NCBI RefSeq assembly: GCF_003063415.1
Contig: NZ_NESK01000013.1
Span: forward strand, 1-64,000
Length of the DNA: 64,000 nt
Direction of reading: 5' to 3'
Origin: Limnohabitans sp. 2KL-17
GTDB taxonomy: Bacteria > Pseudomonadota > Gammaproteobacteria > Burkholderiales > Burkholderiaceae_C
Within the stretch, counting starts at the first letter, position 1, and each line of letters opens with the position of its first letter. Under the pieces are notes generated by a model. That model was given only the letters and a program-made list of their open reading frames with translations. It ran no database searches and was not told the origin of the DNA. The position numbers were made by a program, and so were the translations under genes. Shown here in pieces: positions 55,196 through 64,000 of this stretch.

Positions 55196-55774
55196 TTAAG
55201 GCGCGATGGCTTCGATGGTGATGTCGATGCGCACTTCGTCACCCACGTAAGGCGCGTATTTACCGGCGTTGAACTCTGTGCGCTTGACGGTCGTGAAAGC
55301 GTTGGCGCCCAAGGCCGGCTTTTTTGCCATGGGGTGTGCGGTTGCCACGAAATGGGTCACCGTGAGGGTGACCGGCTTGGTCACGCCTTTGAGGGTCAGG
55401 AGCCCTTCGATGGCCTTGGGCTTGTCGCCTTCAAACACCACCTGGGTCGACTTGAAGGTGGCGGTGGGGAATTTGGCGGTGTCCAGAAAGTCTTCCCCCT
55501 GGATGTGGCTGTTGAAGTCGGCAAAGCCGGTGTTCACCGACTTCATGTCGATCACGATCTCTACCGAGCCGGTTTTCGCAGCAGCGTCAAAGACGACGTT
55601 GCCCGTGGTGTTGCTGAAACTGCTGAGTTGGTTGGACAGGCCAAAGTGAGAATAGGAAAACCGTGGAAAGGTGTGCGAGCCATCTACCTTGTAGGTCACG
55701 GGGGCGGCCAGAGCCGAGCCTGCGGCCACCGATGCAAAGGCCAGGGCGGTGGCGAGTTTTTTCAGAGATGTCAT
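55196..55774 (-). CDS. YceI-family periplasmic lipid/isoprenoid-binding protein, second copy
   Basis: A 192-residue secreted protein: signal peptide ending near ALAAP, then the lipocalin-like YceI domain (YKVDGSHTFPRFSYSHFG, SVEIVIDMKSVNTGFADFN, LLTLKGVTKPVTL). YceI proteins bind polyisoprenoids such as ubiquinone precursors. It follows the other YceI gene in the cytochrome b561 operon and ends at a terminator. Confidence 0.93.
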   Translation of the reverse strand: MTSLKKLATALAFASVAAGSALAAPVTYKVDGSHTFPRFSYSHFGLSNQLSSFSNTTGNVVFDAAAKTGSVEIVIDMKSVNTGFADFNSHIQGEDFLDTAKFPTATFKSTQVVFEGDKPKAIEGLLTLKGVTKPVTLTVTHFVATAHPMAKKPALGANAFTTVKRTEFNAGKYAPYVGDEVRIDITIEAIAP

Positions 55775-55862
55775 GCGAAAGTTCCTGTGTAAAAAAGAAT
55801 GGTCGAGGGTGAAAAAGCGGCGGTGCAGAAATGGGTTTGGGCTTTGGCTTGAGCTTGGGGAC

Positions 55863-56429
55863 TTATTTGCCTGGCGTGGTGGCCAGTGAGAAATTGACCT
55901 GGATGTCGTTGGCCACCACATCGAACTTGGCCCACATGCCTTCGCCGATGGTGTAGTCAGCGCGCTTCATGGTGAAGCCGCCGGTCAGCAGGCCGTCCTT
56001 GCCTTGTGCGGTGTGCTTCATGGGGAACTTCAGCTCGCGGGTCAGGCCCTTGATGCTGAGCGTGCCTTGCACTTCGTACTGGTTGGGGGCGGTTTGTTTG
56101 ATTTGTTTGGCCACAAACTGGGCTTTGGGGAAGGCCGCAGCGTTGAACCACGATTTGGTCACCACCTCGTCGTCGGCCTCTCCCGAGCCAGTGTCCACGC
56201 TGGTCAGATCCACTTCAAAGCTGGCCTTGGCCTGCTCGGCTTTGGCCGGGTCAAAGCTCAGCTGCGCGGCAAACTTCTTGAAGCGGCCGTCCATGCCCAC
56301 ACCCATTTGCTTGTAGCTGAAGCTGACGCTGCTCTTGGCGGGCACGATGGATTGGTAAGGCACTGCCTGGGCTTGTAAAGCCAGTGCGCCGGCAGACAAG
56401 GCCAGCAGGGTTTTCAAAAGGGTGTTCAT
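55863..56429 (-). CDS. YceI-family periplasmic protein, first copy
   Basis: A 188-residue secreted protein with signal peptide ending near QAQAV and the YceI domain (SIVPAKSSVSFSYKQMGVGM, FEVDLTSVDTGSGEADDEV, TLSIKGLTRELKFPM). It overlaps the cytochrome b561 stop by four bases, so it is translated with it. The pairing of YceI with cytochrome b561 is common and points to electron or quinone handling in the inner membrane/periplasm. Confidence 0.93.
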   Translation of the reverse strand: MNTLLKTLLALSAGALALQAQAVPYQSIVPAKSSVSFSYKQMGVGMDGRFKKFAAQLSFDPAKAEQAKASFEVDLTSVDTGSGEADDEVVTKSWFNAAAFPKAQFVAKQIKQTAPNQYEVQGTLSIKGLTRELKFPMKHTAQGKDGLLTGGFTMKRADYTIGEGMWAKFDVVANDIQVNFSLATTPGK

Positions 56430-56995
56430 GAGGTTTCTTGTGGGTTGGAAGATGGACGGCCTGGCAGCATGCGGTGCAGCGTGTCGTCTTTGTGGAAAAA
56501 ATGGTGAAAAAACGCGGCCGCCGCATGGCCTGCGATCAGCAGCAGCAAGCCGATGTTCAAGGCTTCGTGCAACTCGGCCAGCGTGGGGCCCAGTTCCTTG
56601 TCCCTGGCCAGCAGGTCGGGGATGGGCAGTACGCCGAACCAGACGGTTGGCACGCCTTTGGCCGAACTCATCAGCCAGCCGCTCAAGGGGATGGCGATCA
56701 TCAGCACATACAACAGGGCGTGACCGGCGTGCGCGGCCCATTGCATGTGGCGGGGCATGCTGCCTGGCAGTGCCGGTGGACGGTGCGTGACGCGCCAAGC
56801 CAAGCGCAGCCAGACCAGTGCGAACACGCTCACGCCAGCCCATTTGTGCCATGCGTAGTACTGCAATTTATCGGGCGACAAGGGCAGGTCGCTCATGTAA
56901 AAGCCCAAAGCCAGCAGGCCGAAAATCATCAGGGCCATCAGCCAGTGCAGGCTTTTGGCGGTGCGGGTGTAATGCAGGGTGGTGGGGGTGCTCAT
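56426..56995 (-). CDS. Cytochrome b561
   Basis: A 189-residue membrane protein with four helices. Haem-binding histidines are seen in KSLHWLMALM, YYAWHKWAGVSV, HAGHALLYVLM and ELHEALNIGLL. It transfers electrons in the inner membrane. The start was chosen at the ATG at 56995; a start six codons upstream is possible. It follows the DODA dioxygenase gene by 21 bases. Confidence 0.93.
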   Translation of the reverse strand: MSTPTTLHYTRTAKSLHWLMALMIFGLLALGFYMSDLPLSPDKLQYYAWHKWAGVSVFALVWLRLAWRVTHRPPALPGSMPRHMQWAAHAGHALLYVLMIAIPLSGWLMSSAKGVPTVWFGVLPIPDLLARDKELGPTLAELHEALNIGLLLLIAGHAAAAFFHHFFHKDDTLHRMLPGRPSSNPQETS

Positions 56996-57016
56996 GCGGT
57001 GTTCCTGGTGCAAAGT

Positions 57017-57802
57017 TCAGTGGAAGGTGTAGCCGTCCATGGCGATCACATGGTCACTGATGCCCCGAAAAAACGCCTCTGGCTGCGCGCCACCGCCCGC
57101 AGCGCCCAAGGCGGTGAACAGGGGCAGCAGGTGTTCGTCGGTCGGGTGAGCGCGCTGGCCTTCAGCGGTCTGGCGGTAGGCCAGCAGGCCGGGCACATCG
57201 CGTGCTGTCATGTGGGTGTGGATCCAGTCGGCAAATGCCTGCACATAAGTCGGGGTGCTGCCCCCTTGTGAGCTCACAAGCATGAAGTCGCGCAGGTTGT
57301 GCGTCACGTTGCCCGAGGCCACGATCAGGATGTTTTGCGCCGCCAGAGCTGCCAATGCCTGACCAACGCGGTAAGCGTGCTCTGGTCCCAGATGGCTTTG
57401 CACCGACAAAGGCACCACCGGCACGTCCGCATCGGGGAACATCTGGCGCAGCGGAATCCAGGCGCCGTGGTCCAGCCCGTGCCCGGCGTCTTGCGCCACC
57501 GGCAAGCCCGCATTTTGCAAAGCGTTCATGACTTGGGCGGCGACTTCGGGACAACCGGTCGCGGGGTATTGCATGTCGTACAGGCGGGGGTCAAAGCCGC
57601 CGAAGTCGTGGAGGGTCTCGGGCCGGGTGGCAAAGCCGACGGTGGGCACTGCGGTTTCCCAGTGCGGGCTGACCACCACGATGGCGCGGGGCGTGCCCAG
57701 CTTTACCGCGAGCTGGCTCAGGGCCGCACCTGCCGCGCCGGGGCGCAGGGCAAACATGGGGGAGCCGTGGGGCACAAACAGGACGGGGCGATGGCTGGAC
57801 AT
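57017..57802 (-). CDS. Extradiol ring-cleavage dioxygenase (DODA/YgiD family)
   Basis: A 261-residue LigB-fold dioxygenase with metal-binding His residues in VLFVPHGSPMFAL, VVVSPHWETAVP and GLDHGAWIPLRQMFP, and VASGNVTHNLRDF near the middle. The family includes 4,5-DOPA dioxygenase YgiD. The ring substrate is not known. It heads a four-gene operon (DODA, cytochrome b561, two YceI) divergent from a LysR regulator 92 bases away, which probably controls it. Confidence 0.92.
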   Translation of the reverse strand: MSSHRPVLFVPHGSPMFALRPGAAGAALSQLAVKLGTPRAIVVVSPHWETAVPTVGFATRPETLHDFGGFDPRLYDMQYPATGCPEVAAQVMNALQNAGLPVAQDAGHGLDHGAWIPLRQMFPDADVPVVPLSVQSHLGPEHAYRVGQALAALAAQNILIVASGNVTHNLRDFMLVSSQGGSTPTYVQAFADWIHTHMTARDVPGLLAYRQTAEGQRAHPTDEHLLPLFTALGAAGGGAQPEAFFRGISDHVIAMDGYTFH

Positions 57803-57894
57803 GGTGTCTTCACTTTCAATGGGGGGACTTTAGGCGCCTGTGCTGTTCAGAAAAAGTAGCAAATGGACAAATGCTTGTTGCACAATTGGCAACA

Positions 57895-58782
57895 ATGGAC
57901 AAACTCGATGCAATGCAAATCTTTGTGCGTGTGGCCGAGGCGAGCACATTCACCACCGTGGCCGACCAGCTGCAGGTGGCCCGCTCGGTGGTCACGCGCC
58001 AGATCGCTGCACTTGAAAAGCACCTGCGCGTCAAGCTCATCACGCGCAGCACCCGCAGCCTGACCCTCACCCCGGCGGGCGCGGCTTATCTGGAAAAGTG
58101 CCGGGTGATTTTGAACCTGGTCGATGCCGCCGAGTCCAGCCTGGAGGAAGAAAAAGCCGTGCCGCGTGGGCGCATCCGACTGGGCTTGCCCTTGAGTTTT
58201 GGCTTGCAGCGCCTGATGCCCGCTTTGCTCGACTTTGCCAAGGCACAGCCGCACATTGAGCTGTTAATGGACTTTTCTGACCAACATGCCAACCTGATCG
58301 AGGAGGGCCTTGATCTGTCGATCCGCATCACGGCTGACTTGCAGCCTGGCGACATCGTGCGCATGCTGGGCCATTGCCGCCTTTTGACGCTGGCCTCGCC
58401 GGCTTACCTTTCTGAGCACGGCACACCCACCCACCCCGAGCAGTTGCGCAACCATGAGTGCCTGGTCTATTCGATGACTGCCAAGAGCGCAACCTGGCCC
58501 TTCCAGCTGGACGGACAGGTGCAGGCTTTTCCGGTGCGCGGTCGCATCCAGGCCAACAACGGGCTGGCGCTGGTGCAGGCCGCAGCCCAGGGCATGGGCA
58601 TCGCTTTACAGCCCGACTTCATTGCCGAGCCTTTTTTGCAGCGCCACGAAGTGGTGGAAATACTGCAGCCTTTCGAGGCGCCACCTTTGGGTATTTACGC
58701 GGTTTTGCCCAGCAACCGCTACATCCCGCACCGGGTGAATGTGCTGATGGACCACCTCGCAGACTTCTTGGGCAAAAGCTGA
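57895..58782 (+). CDS. LysR-family transcriptional regulator
   Basis: A 295-residue regulator: N-terminal helix-turn-helix ([20 protein letters not shown]... [14 protein letters not shown]), then the substrate-binding domain ([47 protein letters not shown]). It is divergent from the DODA operon. LysR regulators usually control the adjacent divergent operon and themselves, with an aromatic or other small effector. Confidence 0.94.
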   Translation: MDKLDAMQIFVRVAEASTFTTVADQLQVARSVVTRQIAALEKHLRVKLITRSTRSLTLTPAGAAYLEKCRVILNLVDAAESSLEEEKAVPRGRIRLGLPLSFGLQRLMPALLDFAKAQPHIELLMDFSDQHANLIEEGLDLSIRITADLQPGDIVRMLGHCRLLTLASPAYLSEHGTPTHPEQLRNHECLVYSMTAKSATWPFQLDGQVQAFPVRGRIQANNGLALVQAAAQGMGIALQPDFIAEPFLQRHEVVEILQPFEAPPLGIYAVLPSNRYIPHRVNVLMDHLADFLGKS

Positions 58783-58892
58783 TCGGGACTTTGGGTGTCC
58801 CGTTGTTGACCTTGCACGGGGCATGGCAAACTGCAATTCAAGCCACAATGGCCCACCCTTTTTACCCACTGTTCATCAGCCAGGACCCTGTC

Positions 58893-60329
58893 ATGACTTA
58901 TCCCCACACCCAACTTTTCATCAACGGCCAGTGGTGCGACGCCGAAGGTGGCCGCACCATGCCCGTGTTCAATCCGGCCAACGGCATCGAAATCGGCCGA
59001 CTCGCCCATGCGGGTGTGCCTGATCTTGAGCGTGCCGCACAAGCCGCGCAAAAAGGCTTTGAGTTGTGGCGCGATGTGCCTGCCAACGAGCGCAGCGCCA
59101 TCATGCGCAAGGCGGCGGCCCTGATGCGCGAACGCGCTCCGCTGATTGCAGAGTTGCTGACGCTAGAGCAGGGCAAGCCTTTGGCCGAAGCCAAGGTTGA
59201 GGTCATGTCGTCGGCCGACATCATCGAGTGGTTTGCCGAAGAGGGCCGACGCGTTTATGGCCGCATCGTGCCGCCGCGCAACATCAACGTGCAGCAAAAC
59301 GTGCTCAAGCAGCCCGTGGGCCCGGTCGCTGCGTTCACGCCCTGGAATTTCCCGATCAACCAGGCGGTGCGCAAGATGGCGGCGGCCCTGGCTACCGGCT
59401 GCTCGATCATCGTCAAGGCCCCTGAAGAAACCCCTGCATCGCCTGCCGAGTTGATCCGGGCCTTCCACGATGCGGGCGTGCCCGCAGGCGTGATTGGCTT
59501 GGTGTTTGGCACTCCCGCCGACATTTCCAGTTATTTGATCGCGCACCCGCTGATCCGCAAGATCACCTTCACCGGCTCCACGCCGGTGGGCAAAAAACTG
59601 GCCGCCATGGCCGGGCAGCACATGAAGCGCGTGACCATGGAGCTCGGTGGCCACGCCCCCGTGATCGTGGCCGAAGACGGCGACATTGCTTTGGCCGTCA
59701 AGACGGCAGGCGCCGCCAAGTTCCGCAATGCGGGCCAGGTCTGTATTTCGCCCACCCGCTTTTTGGTGCACCACAAGATTGCCGATGAATTTGCCAGCTT
59801 GTTGGCCGCGCACGCCGACTCGCTCAAAGTGGGCGATGGCCTGGTCGCAGGCACCAGCATGGGTCCGCTGGCCAACGAGCGTCGTTTGGTGGCCATGCAA
59901 GCCATCATGCAGGACGCCCGCGCCAAAGGCGCCAAGGTGTTGTCCGGTGGTGAACGCATCGGCACACAAGGTCACTTCTTTGCCCCCACGGTCTTGTCGC
60001 ATGTGCCGCTCGATGCCGATGTGGTCAACCACGAGCCTTTTGGCCCCATTGCGGCGATTCGCAGCTTCGAGAAGATCGAAGACGCCATCGCCGAGGCCAA
60101 CCGCCTGCCCTTTGGCCTGGCCGGCTACGCATTCACCCAATCGCTCAAGACCTCGCACCTGCTCAGCCAGCGCCTGGAAGTGGGCATGTTGTGGGTCAAC
60201 CAGCCTGCGGCACCTTGGCCCGAGCTGCCTTTTGGCGGCATGAAGGATTCCGGCTACGGCTCTGAAGGTGGCCCTGAGGCGCTGGATGCTTACCTGAACA
60301 CCAAGACGGTGTCGATCTTCAACGTCTGA
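58893..60329 (+). CDS. NAD(P)-dependent aldehyde dehydrogenase (succinate-semialdehyde type)
   Basis: A 478-residue dehydrogenase with the NAD-binding [20 protein letters not shown], the catalytic Glu in [12 protein letters not shown] and the catalytic Cys in [13 protein letters not shown], ending in [15 protein letters not shown]. It resembles GabD/SSADH-like enzymes; the aldehyde cannot be named. The ATG at 58893 is the natural start although the frame is open far upstream inside the LysR gene. Confidence 0.94.
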   Translation: MTYPHTQLFINGQWCDAEGGRTMPVFNPANGIEIGRLAHAGVPDLERAAQAAQKGFELWRDVPANERSAIMRKAAALMRERAPLIAELLTLEQGKPLAEAKVEVMSSADIIEWFAEEGRRVYGRIVPPRNINVQQNVLKQPVGPVAAFTPWNFPINQAVRKMAAALATGCSIIVKAPEETPASPAELIRAFHDAGVPAGVIGLVFGTPADISSYLIAHPLIRKITFTGSTPVGKKLAAMAGQHMKRVTMELGGHAPVIVAEDGDIALAVKTAGAAKFRNAGQVCISPTRFLVHHKIADEFASLLAAHADSLKVGDGLVAGTSMGPLANERRLVAMQAIMQDARAKGAKVLSGGERIGTQGHFFAPTVLSHVPLDADVVNHEPFGPIAAIRSFEKIEDAIAEANRLPFGLAGYAFTQSLKTSHLLSQRLEVGMLWVNQPAAPWPELPFGGMKDSGYGSEGGPEALDAYLNTKTVSIFNV

Positions 60330-60342
60330 AGCTTTCAAGCCG

Positions 60343-60999
60343 ATGCGTATCCTGGTCACCGGGTTTGAGCCTTTTGACGGGCAAAGCCTCAACCCGTCGT
60401 GGGAGGTGGCGCGCGCACTGCACGGTGCGGTGATGGTCGGCGCGCAGGTCACGGCGGTGCAATTGCCCTGCGTTTTTGCGCTGGCGCTGCCCGCTTTACA
60501 ACAGGCCTTGGCATCGCAACGCCCCGACATCGTGCTGGCGCTGGGTCAGGCCGAAGGGCGCTGCGATTTTTCAGTCGAACGCGTGGCCATCAATGTGCAA
60601 GACGCCCGCATCCCCGACAACGCCGGTGCGCAGCCCATTGACGTGCCGGTGGTGGCTGGCGGCCCGGCGGCTTATTTCAGCAGCTTGCCCATCAAGGCGC
60701 TGGTGGCGGGTTTGCGGGACGCGGGGTTTCCGGCGTCGGTGTCGCAAACGGCTGGCACCTTTGTCTGCAACCAGGTTTTTTACGGCTTGCAGCATGCACT
60801 GGCAGGACGGGGTGTGAACAGTGGGTTCATGCATTTGCCTTTGCTGCCCGAGCAGGCAGCCCACTGGGCAGGCCCGAACTTGCCCAGCTTGCCTGCCAGT
60901 CTGTTGGTGGCAGGGGTGCAGCAGGCCCTGGCTTTGCTGGTGCTGCACCGGCAACAGGGGCTGGGTGATGTGGTGCTGGCGGGCGGCACGCTGAACTGA
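60343..60999 (+). CDS. pcp: Pyroglutamyl-peptidase I
   Basis: A 218-residue cysteine peptidase that removes N-terminal pyroglutamate. Catalytic residues are visible: Glu near the middle, Cys in SQTAGTFVCNQVFYG and His in SGFMHLPLLPEQ; the start VTGFEPFDGQSLNPSWEVA is the family signature. It begins 13 bases after the aldehyde dehydrogenase stop. Confidence 0.96.
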   Translation: MRILVTGFEPFDGQSLNPSWEVARALHGAVMVGAQVTAVQLPCVFALALPALQQALASQRPDIVLALGQAEGRCDFSVERVAINVQDARIPDNAGAQPIDVPVVAGGPAAYFSSLPIKALVAGLRDAGFPASVSQTAGTFVCNQVFYGLQHALAGRGVNSGFMHLPLLPEQAAHWAGPNLPSLPASLLVAGVQQALALLVLHRQQGLGDVVLAGGTLN

Positions 61000-61129
61000 A
61001 ATACCCCTTAACCGGTAGGCTGTGGTGCGTTATGCGGTAGTGTTTTTGCGTGGTTTGGGCGCGCAAACGCACAGACCCAAGCGGCTTGTTTTTCGATGAT
61101 ATGGCTCTTGCAAATCAACAGGAGACCTT

Positions 61130-61558
61130 ATGAAAAACAATCCCATCAGCCAGGCGGTTGTCGCCAGCATTCTCAGCATCACGGCCACCGCTTGGGCGCA
61201 AACTTCAGTGGGTCTGGGCCGTGTCGACTACAGGGACAACTGTGCCAGTTGCCACGGTGTGTCTGGCAAAGGCGATGGACCCGTGCATTCCTTTTTGGTC
61301 AAGCCTCCTTCTGACCTGACCACGATTGCCCGGCGCAATGGCGGCAAGTTCCCGCAGGAGTTGATGTGGGAGGTGATCGATGGCCGCTGGTCGGGTGATG
61401 CCGGGCCGCACGGGTCGCGCGAAATGCCGGTGTGGGGCAACGAATTCAAGGCCCGGGCCATGACCCAGCCCGGCGATTCGCCTCGCACCGCCGAGTGGTC
61501 GGCGCGCAACCGCATCGTGTCGTTGCTCATGTACTTGGAGACGGTTCAGCAGCCGTGA
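61130..61558 (+). CDS. Small periplasmic c-type cytochrome
   Basis: A 142-residue secreted protein with signal peptide (cleavage near AWAQT) and one haem-c site C-A-S-C-H in YRDNCASCHGVSGKGDGP near residues 38-42. The distal Met is probably in REMPVWGNEF. It starts behind AACAGGAGACCTT. The partner oxidase or dehydrogenase is unknown. Confidence 0.93.
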   Translation: MKNNPISQAVVASILSITATAWAQTSVGLGRVDYRDNCASCHGVSGKGDGPVHSFLVKPPSDLTTIARRNGGKFPQELMWEVIDGRWSGDAGPHGSREMPVWGNEFKARAMTQPGDSPRTAEWSARNRIVSLLMYLETVQQP

Positions 61559-61826
61559 CGCCTTGGACCGCGCGCATGCGCTGCCGTGCCCGTGCAGCCA
61601 CACCGGTGTCTGCGAAAGCCCAGGCCAGCGAGGCCCCCATGCCTTGCAGGGCGGTGCGCACAGCCGCTTGTTCCAGCGCGCAACTGCGAGGGCGTTCCAG
61701 CATGTGAAGCGCCCAGTCGTGCAGCATCTGAAAGGCGGCCCGCACAATCAGGCTGACCAGGGGGCGGTCCAACGGGTCGCAGGCCCAGTCGTTCAATGCG
61801 GATGAAATGGGGGGTGGGGTGAACAT
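61527..61826 (-). CDS. Hypothetical protein
   Basis: A 99-residue frame overlapping the 3' end of the cytochrome c gene by 32 bases on the opposite strand. The sequence is plausible as a small helical protein (ALNDWACDPLDRPLVSLIVR, RTALQGMGASLAWAFADTG) but no family is recognised. It occupies the otherwise empty stretch after the cytochrome gene. Confidence 0.45.
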   Translation of the reverse strand: MFTPPPISSALNDWACDPLDRPLVSLIVRAAFQMLHDWALHMLERPRSCALEQAAVRTALQGMGASLAWAFADTGVAARARQRMRAVQGVTAAEPSPST

Positions 61827-62064
61827 GGCCTGAAAAATTAAAAAGAAGCCGCAGTTTGGTTCAGTGGCCTGTCCAGTGCATGTGGCCTGGCAAATGCTGT
61901 GAAATGCCTCGGTCTTTTTGCGTTGCAGTCCGGCGGCTCAGCCACCCTCAAGGGTCTGACCGATTTCACCGTCAATAACCCGGCAAACAGTAGGCCCATT
62001 CTCCGCCAGAAGGGGTTAAGGCCGGCGCCATGCACGAACATCGAAAGATTATTTGGAGACACCT

Positions 62065-62682
62065 ATGGCTTGGCTGGACTTTTTGAAAAATGGCAATGAA
62101 CTGAGCGAACTCTTGATTGAGGGTGCCAATCCCTACGGTTCCAGCTTGCTCAAGCAAGCCGATGTGGACCAGATGCGTGACCACATCCAGCCCCCAGAGC
62201 GTGTGCTGGCCTATGTGCTGGGCCGTGTGGTGTTGGCCGGTCGCGGTCTGTGGTTGCTGACCGATCAGCAGTTGCTGATTTCAGAGCATGACAGTGGCAG
62301 CCTGGTGCACCACTTCGACTTGAGCGACATCACCGAGGCCGAGTGTGTCAAGGGCAAATACGGTTACACCTTGCGCGTGACCGCAGCGGGTCAGCTGCGA
62401 AGCGTGTATGGCGCATCGGCCCACATGGCGGCAGTGTTTTACCGGGCGCTGGGCCAAAAAGTGCGTTGCACACCGGTCTACAAACCCACCGCCTTGAATG
62501 CCGATGATGTGGCCGAGGTGGTGCACCACTTTTGTGACGCCGCCCTGCGCTTGCAGCCCGTGGCCATGGTCAATGCCGATGCCCGCGCCTTGATCGATCA
62601 ATTGGCGCAAGACGCCGCCAACCAGGGTTGGTTGATGGCCACTGAGGCCACTCAGGTGCGCCAGGCCGAAGCGGCACACTGA
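62065..62682 (+). CDS. PH-like domain protein
   Basis: A 205-residue cytoplasmic protein. LGRVVLAGRGLWLLTDQQLL and the following SEHDSGSLVHHFDLSDITEAE form a bacterial PH-like fold that often senses or modifies surfaces; the last 60 residues are helical. Function is unknown. The ATG at 62065 follows TGGAGA at suitable spacing. Confidence 0.75.
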   Translation: MAWLDFLKNGNELSELLIEGANPYGSSLLKQADVDQMRDHIQPPERVLAYVLGRVVLAGRGLWLLTDQQLLISEHDSGSLVHHFDLSDITEAECVKGKYGYTLRVTAAGQLRSVYGASAHMAAVFYRALGQKVRCTPVYKPTALNADDVAEVVHHFCDAALRLQPVAMVNADARALIDQLAQDAANQGWLMATEATQVRQAEAAH

Positions 62683-62700
62683 ACCTCGCAAAGCCTCGGT

Positions 62701-63255
62701 TCAGGGGCGGCTGGGCTCGATCCGTTTCAGGTCAAAGCCCCAGCCTTCAAGCTTGCCCAGCAGGGCTTGGTAAGTGGCGGCTGGCATTTGCGGTGTGCGC
62801 GATAAAACCCAAAGGTATTCGCGTTGTGGTTCGCTGACCACCACCCACTGGTAGTCCGCATCGAGCGCGATGATCCAGTAATCGCCCCACACCAGCGGAA
62901 TGAAAGACAGCCACTCGGGTGCAAAGCGCACCTTGAGCTGCGCTGAGGTCGGGCCACCGATCTGCCGGGCCGCGCCCAGCGCTTCGCTCCACTCGCCTTT
63001 GTCGGTTTTGCAACGGTTCAGCACTTGCACCCGGCCATCGGCTTGCAGGCTGTAAGTGGCCTGTGTGCTGCTGAAGCATTTCTTTTGAAACCAGTTGGGG
63101 TATTTGGCGATCTCATGCCAGGTGCCCATGTAACGCGGCACATCCACCGAGGGCACCGTGGCCAAGGGCGCCAGGCTGGTTTGGGCATGGCAGGTCGCAC
63201 CCCACGTGCCCAGACAGACCAGTGCGGCCAGTCCAAGTTTGCGCAGGGTGCTCAT
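62701..63255 (-). CDS. blc: Lipocalin, Blc-like
   Basis: A 184-residue secreted lipocalin. After a signal peptide the typical opening YMGTWHEIAKYPNWFQKKC (GxW motif) is present, then the barrel with ALDADYQWVVVSEPQREYLWVLSR. Blc binds lysophospholipids in the periplasm. The lipobox around Cys22 (TWGATC) is not canonical, so lipidation is uncertain. The start was placed at 63255. Confidence 0.9.
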   Translation of the reverse strand: MSTLRKLGLAALVCLGTWGATCHAQTSLAPLATVPSVDVPRYMGTWHEIAKYPNWFQKKCFSSTQATYSLQADGRVQVLNRCKTDKGEWSEALGAARQIGGPTSAQLKVRFAPEWLSFIPLVWGDYWIIALDADYQWVVVSEPQREYLWVLSRTPQMPAATYQALLGKLEGWGFDLKRIEPSRP

Positions 63256-63269
63256 GGGTGTAGCCCCAA

Positions 63270-64000
63270 TCAAAATACGATGGGGTTGAGTGCCCCGTCC
63301 ATGCTCATGCAAATGCCGGTGATGTAGCTGGCTTTGGACGAGGCCAAAAACAGCACGGCGTTGGCAATTTCTTCGGGCTCGGCCATGCGGCCCAAGGGGA
63401 TTTTGGCCACCGATTGCGCCATGACTTCATCAGGGCTGAGGCCTTTGACGCGGGCATCGGCCGCAAAGCCTTCGTGCAGCCGGTCGGTCAGGGTCAAGCC
63501 GGGGTTGACCGCATTGACCCGGATGCCTTGCGGGCCGTAGGCTGCGGCCAGGCCGGCACTCACCAGCATCAGGGCCGCGTTGGCCGCGCCACCGGGCAGG
63601 TGGATAGGGCTGGCCACTTTGCCACCATTGCCCACCACGTTGACCACAGTACCCTGTCCGCGCTCGGCCATGCGGTGGATGGTCGGTGTGATCATGTGGA
63701 TGTAGGTGAAGTACTTGGCCTGCATGGCGTCGGCAAATGCCGCTGGTGTCAACTCGGGGGCGGGTGTGCGTTTGGCGGCGCCGGCAGAGTTGACCAATAC
63801 GTCCACCGGGCCGAGCGCCGCTTCGGATGAATCCAGCGCAGCCAGGGCCGCATCGGCATCCCGCAAGTCGGCGGCCACGGTGTGGATGCGTGCACCCGGA
63901 CAGGCGGCCAGCAGTTGCTGCTGTGCACGCGCCAGGTTGGCGGTGTCGCGCGAGACCAGCGTCACGCGGGCGCCCTCGTCCAAAAAGCCCTGGGCGCACG
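63270..64000 (-). CDS. Short-chain dehydrogenase/reductase (cut by window edge)
   Basis: An SDR lacking its N-terminal start because the frame runs off the window. Visible parts are DEGARVTLVSRDTANLA, NSAGAAKRTPAPELT, VNVVGNGGKVASPI, AVNPGLTLTDRLHEGF and the C-terminal YITGICMSMDGALNPI. It is probably NAD(P)-dependent; the classic YxxxK is not evident at the expected place, where GGAANAALM occurs. The lipocalin gene starts 15 bases after it. Confidence 0.85.
   Translation of the reverse strand, partial: CAQGFLDEGARVTLVSRDTANLARAQQQLLAACPGARIHTVAADLRDADAALAALDSSEAALGPVDVLVNSAGAAKRTPAPELTPAAFADAMQAKYFTYIHMITPTIHRMAERGQGTVVNVVGNGGKVASPIHLPGGAANAALMLVSAGLAAAYGPQGIRVNAVNPGLTLTDRLHEGFAADARVKGLSPDEVMAQSVAKIPLGRMAEPEEIANAVLFLASSKASYITGICMSMDGALNPIVF

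Overview
This window is a chromosomal segment of a Gram-negative betaproteobacterium, most probably Burkholderiales (Comamonadaceae-like; a Limnohabitans/Rhodoferax-type organism would fit). The evidence is the LptD-SurA-RsmA outer-membrane block, the AmgK/MurU peptidoglycan-recycling enzymes, Bug/TctC-type periplasmic receptors, a GC-rich backbone with long spurious antisense ORFs, and an otn/ltn sugar-acid cluster like that of Cupriavidus. No rRNA, tRNA, CRISPR array or prophage was seen.

Bases 1-4700 are an accessory island, visibly lower in GC than the rest, with every convincing gene on the minus strand. It holds the start of an IS3-family transposase, a two-gene unit of a small multi-pass SLATT-like membrane protein (1400-1945) overlapping a YVDD reverse transcriptase (174-1412), a set of direct repeats that look like an insertion-sequence end (2430-2569), a one-TM helical protein (2791-3408) and a protein with a HEPN-like RN-x3-H motif (3821-4552). 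Just upstream of the SLATT gene, 1973-2092 folds on the minus strand into an RNA with a long closing stem and two internal perfect hairpins. I read this as a candidate non-coding RNA partner of the RT. This RT-SLATT-ncRNA unit is the most likely defence (DRT-type) system and the most interesting object here.

Bases 4.7-12 kb carry a GFA-fold protein, a divergent pair of metal/metalloid-type exporters (EamA transporter with a His-rich tail; ArsP-like permease plus thioredoxin-like protein), a nitroreductase, an ATP-grasp-like protein and a GMC oxidoreductase. Bases 12-21.8 kb are a histidine-utilisation operon: NitT/TauT-type ABC transporter, hutC, hutH, hutU, hutD, hutI and an N-formylglutamate-type hutG. 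Two identical operator-like sequences precede it. hutF, which this type of hutG requires, is not in the window.

Bases 22-44 kb are mainly central metabolism and envelope genes: gapA and tkt, a Rieske oxygenase, murU, pepP, a MOSC protein, maeB, a secreted barnase-like RNase with its barstar, rsmA-surA-lptD divergent from amgK-rsmE, an MFS transporter, a lysophospholipase-like hydrolase, an M20 peptidase and a MocA-like nucleotidyltransferase.

Bases 44-64 kb hold a TSUP permease, a threonate/tetronate operon (Bug receptor-ltnD-otnK-otnC-otnI), a frameshifted lipoprotein methyltransferase, an SDR, a NIPSNAP protein, an ArgE-like deacetylase with another Bug receptor, a universal stress protein, a LysR regulator divergent from a DODA dioxygenase-cytochrome b561-YceI-YceI operon, an aldehyde dehydrogenase, pyroglutamyl peptidase, a small cytochrome c, a PH-like protein, a lipocalin and an SDR cut by the window edge.
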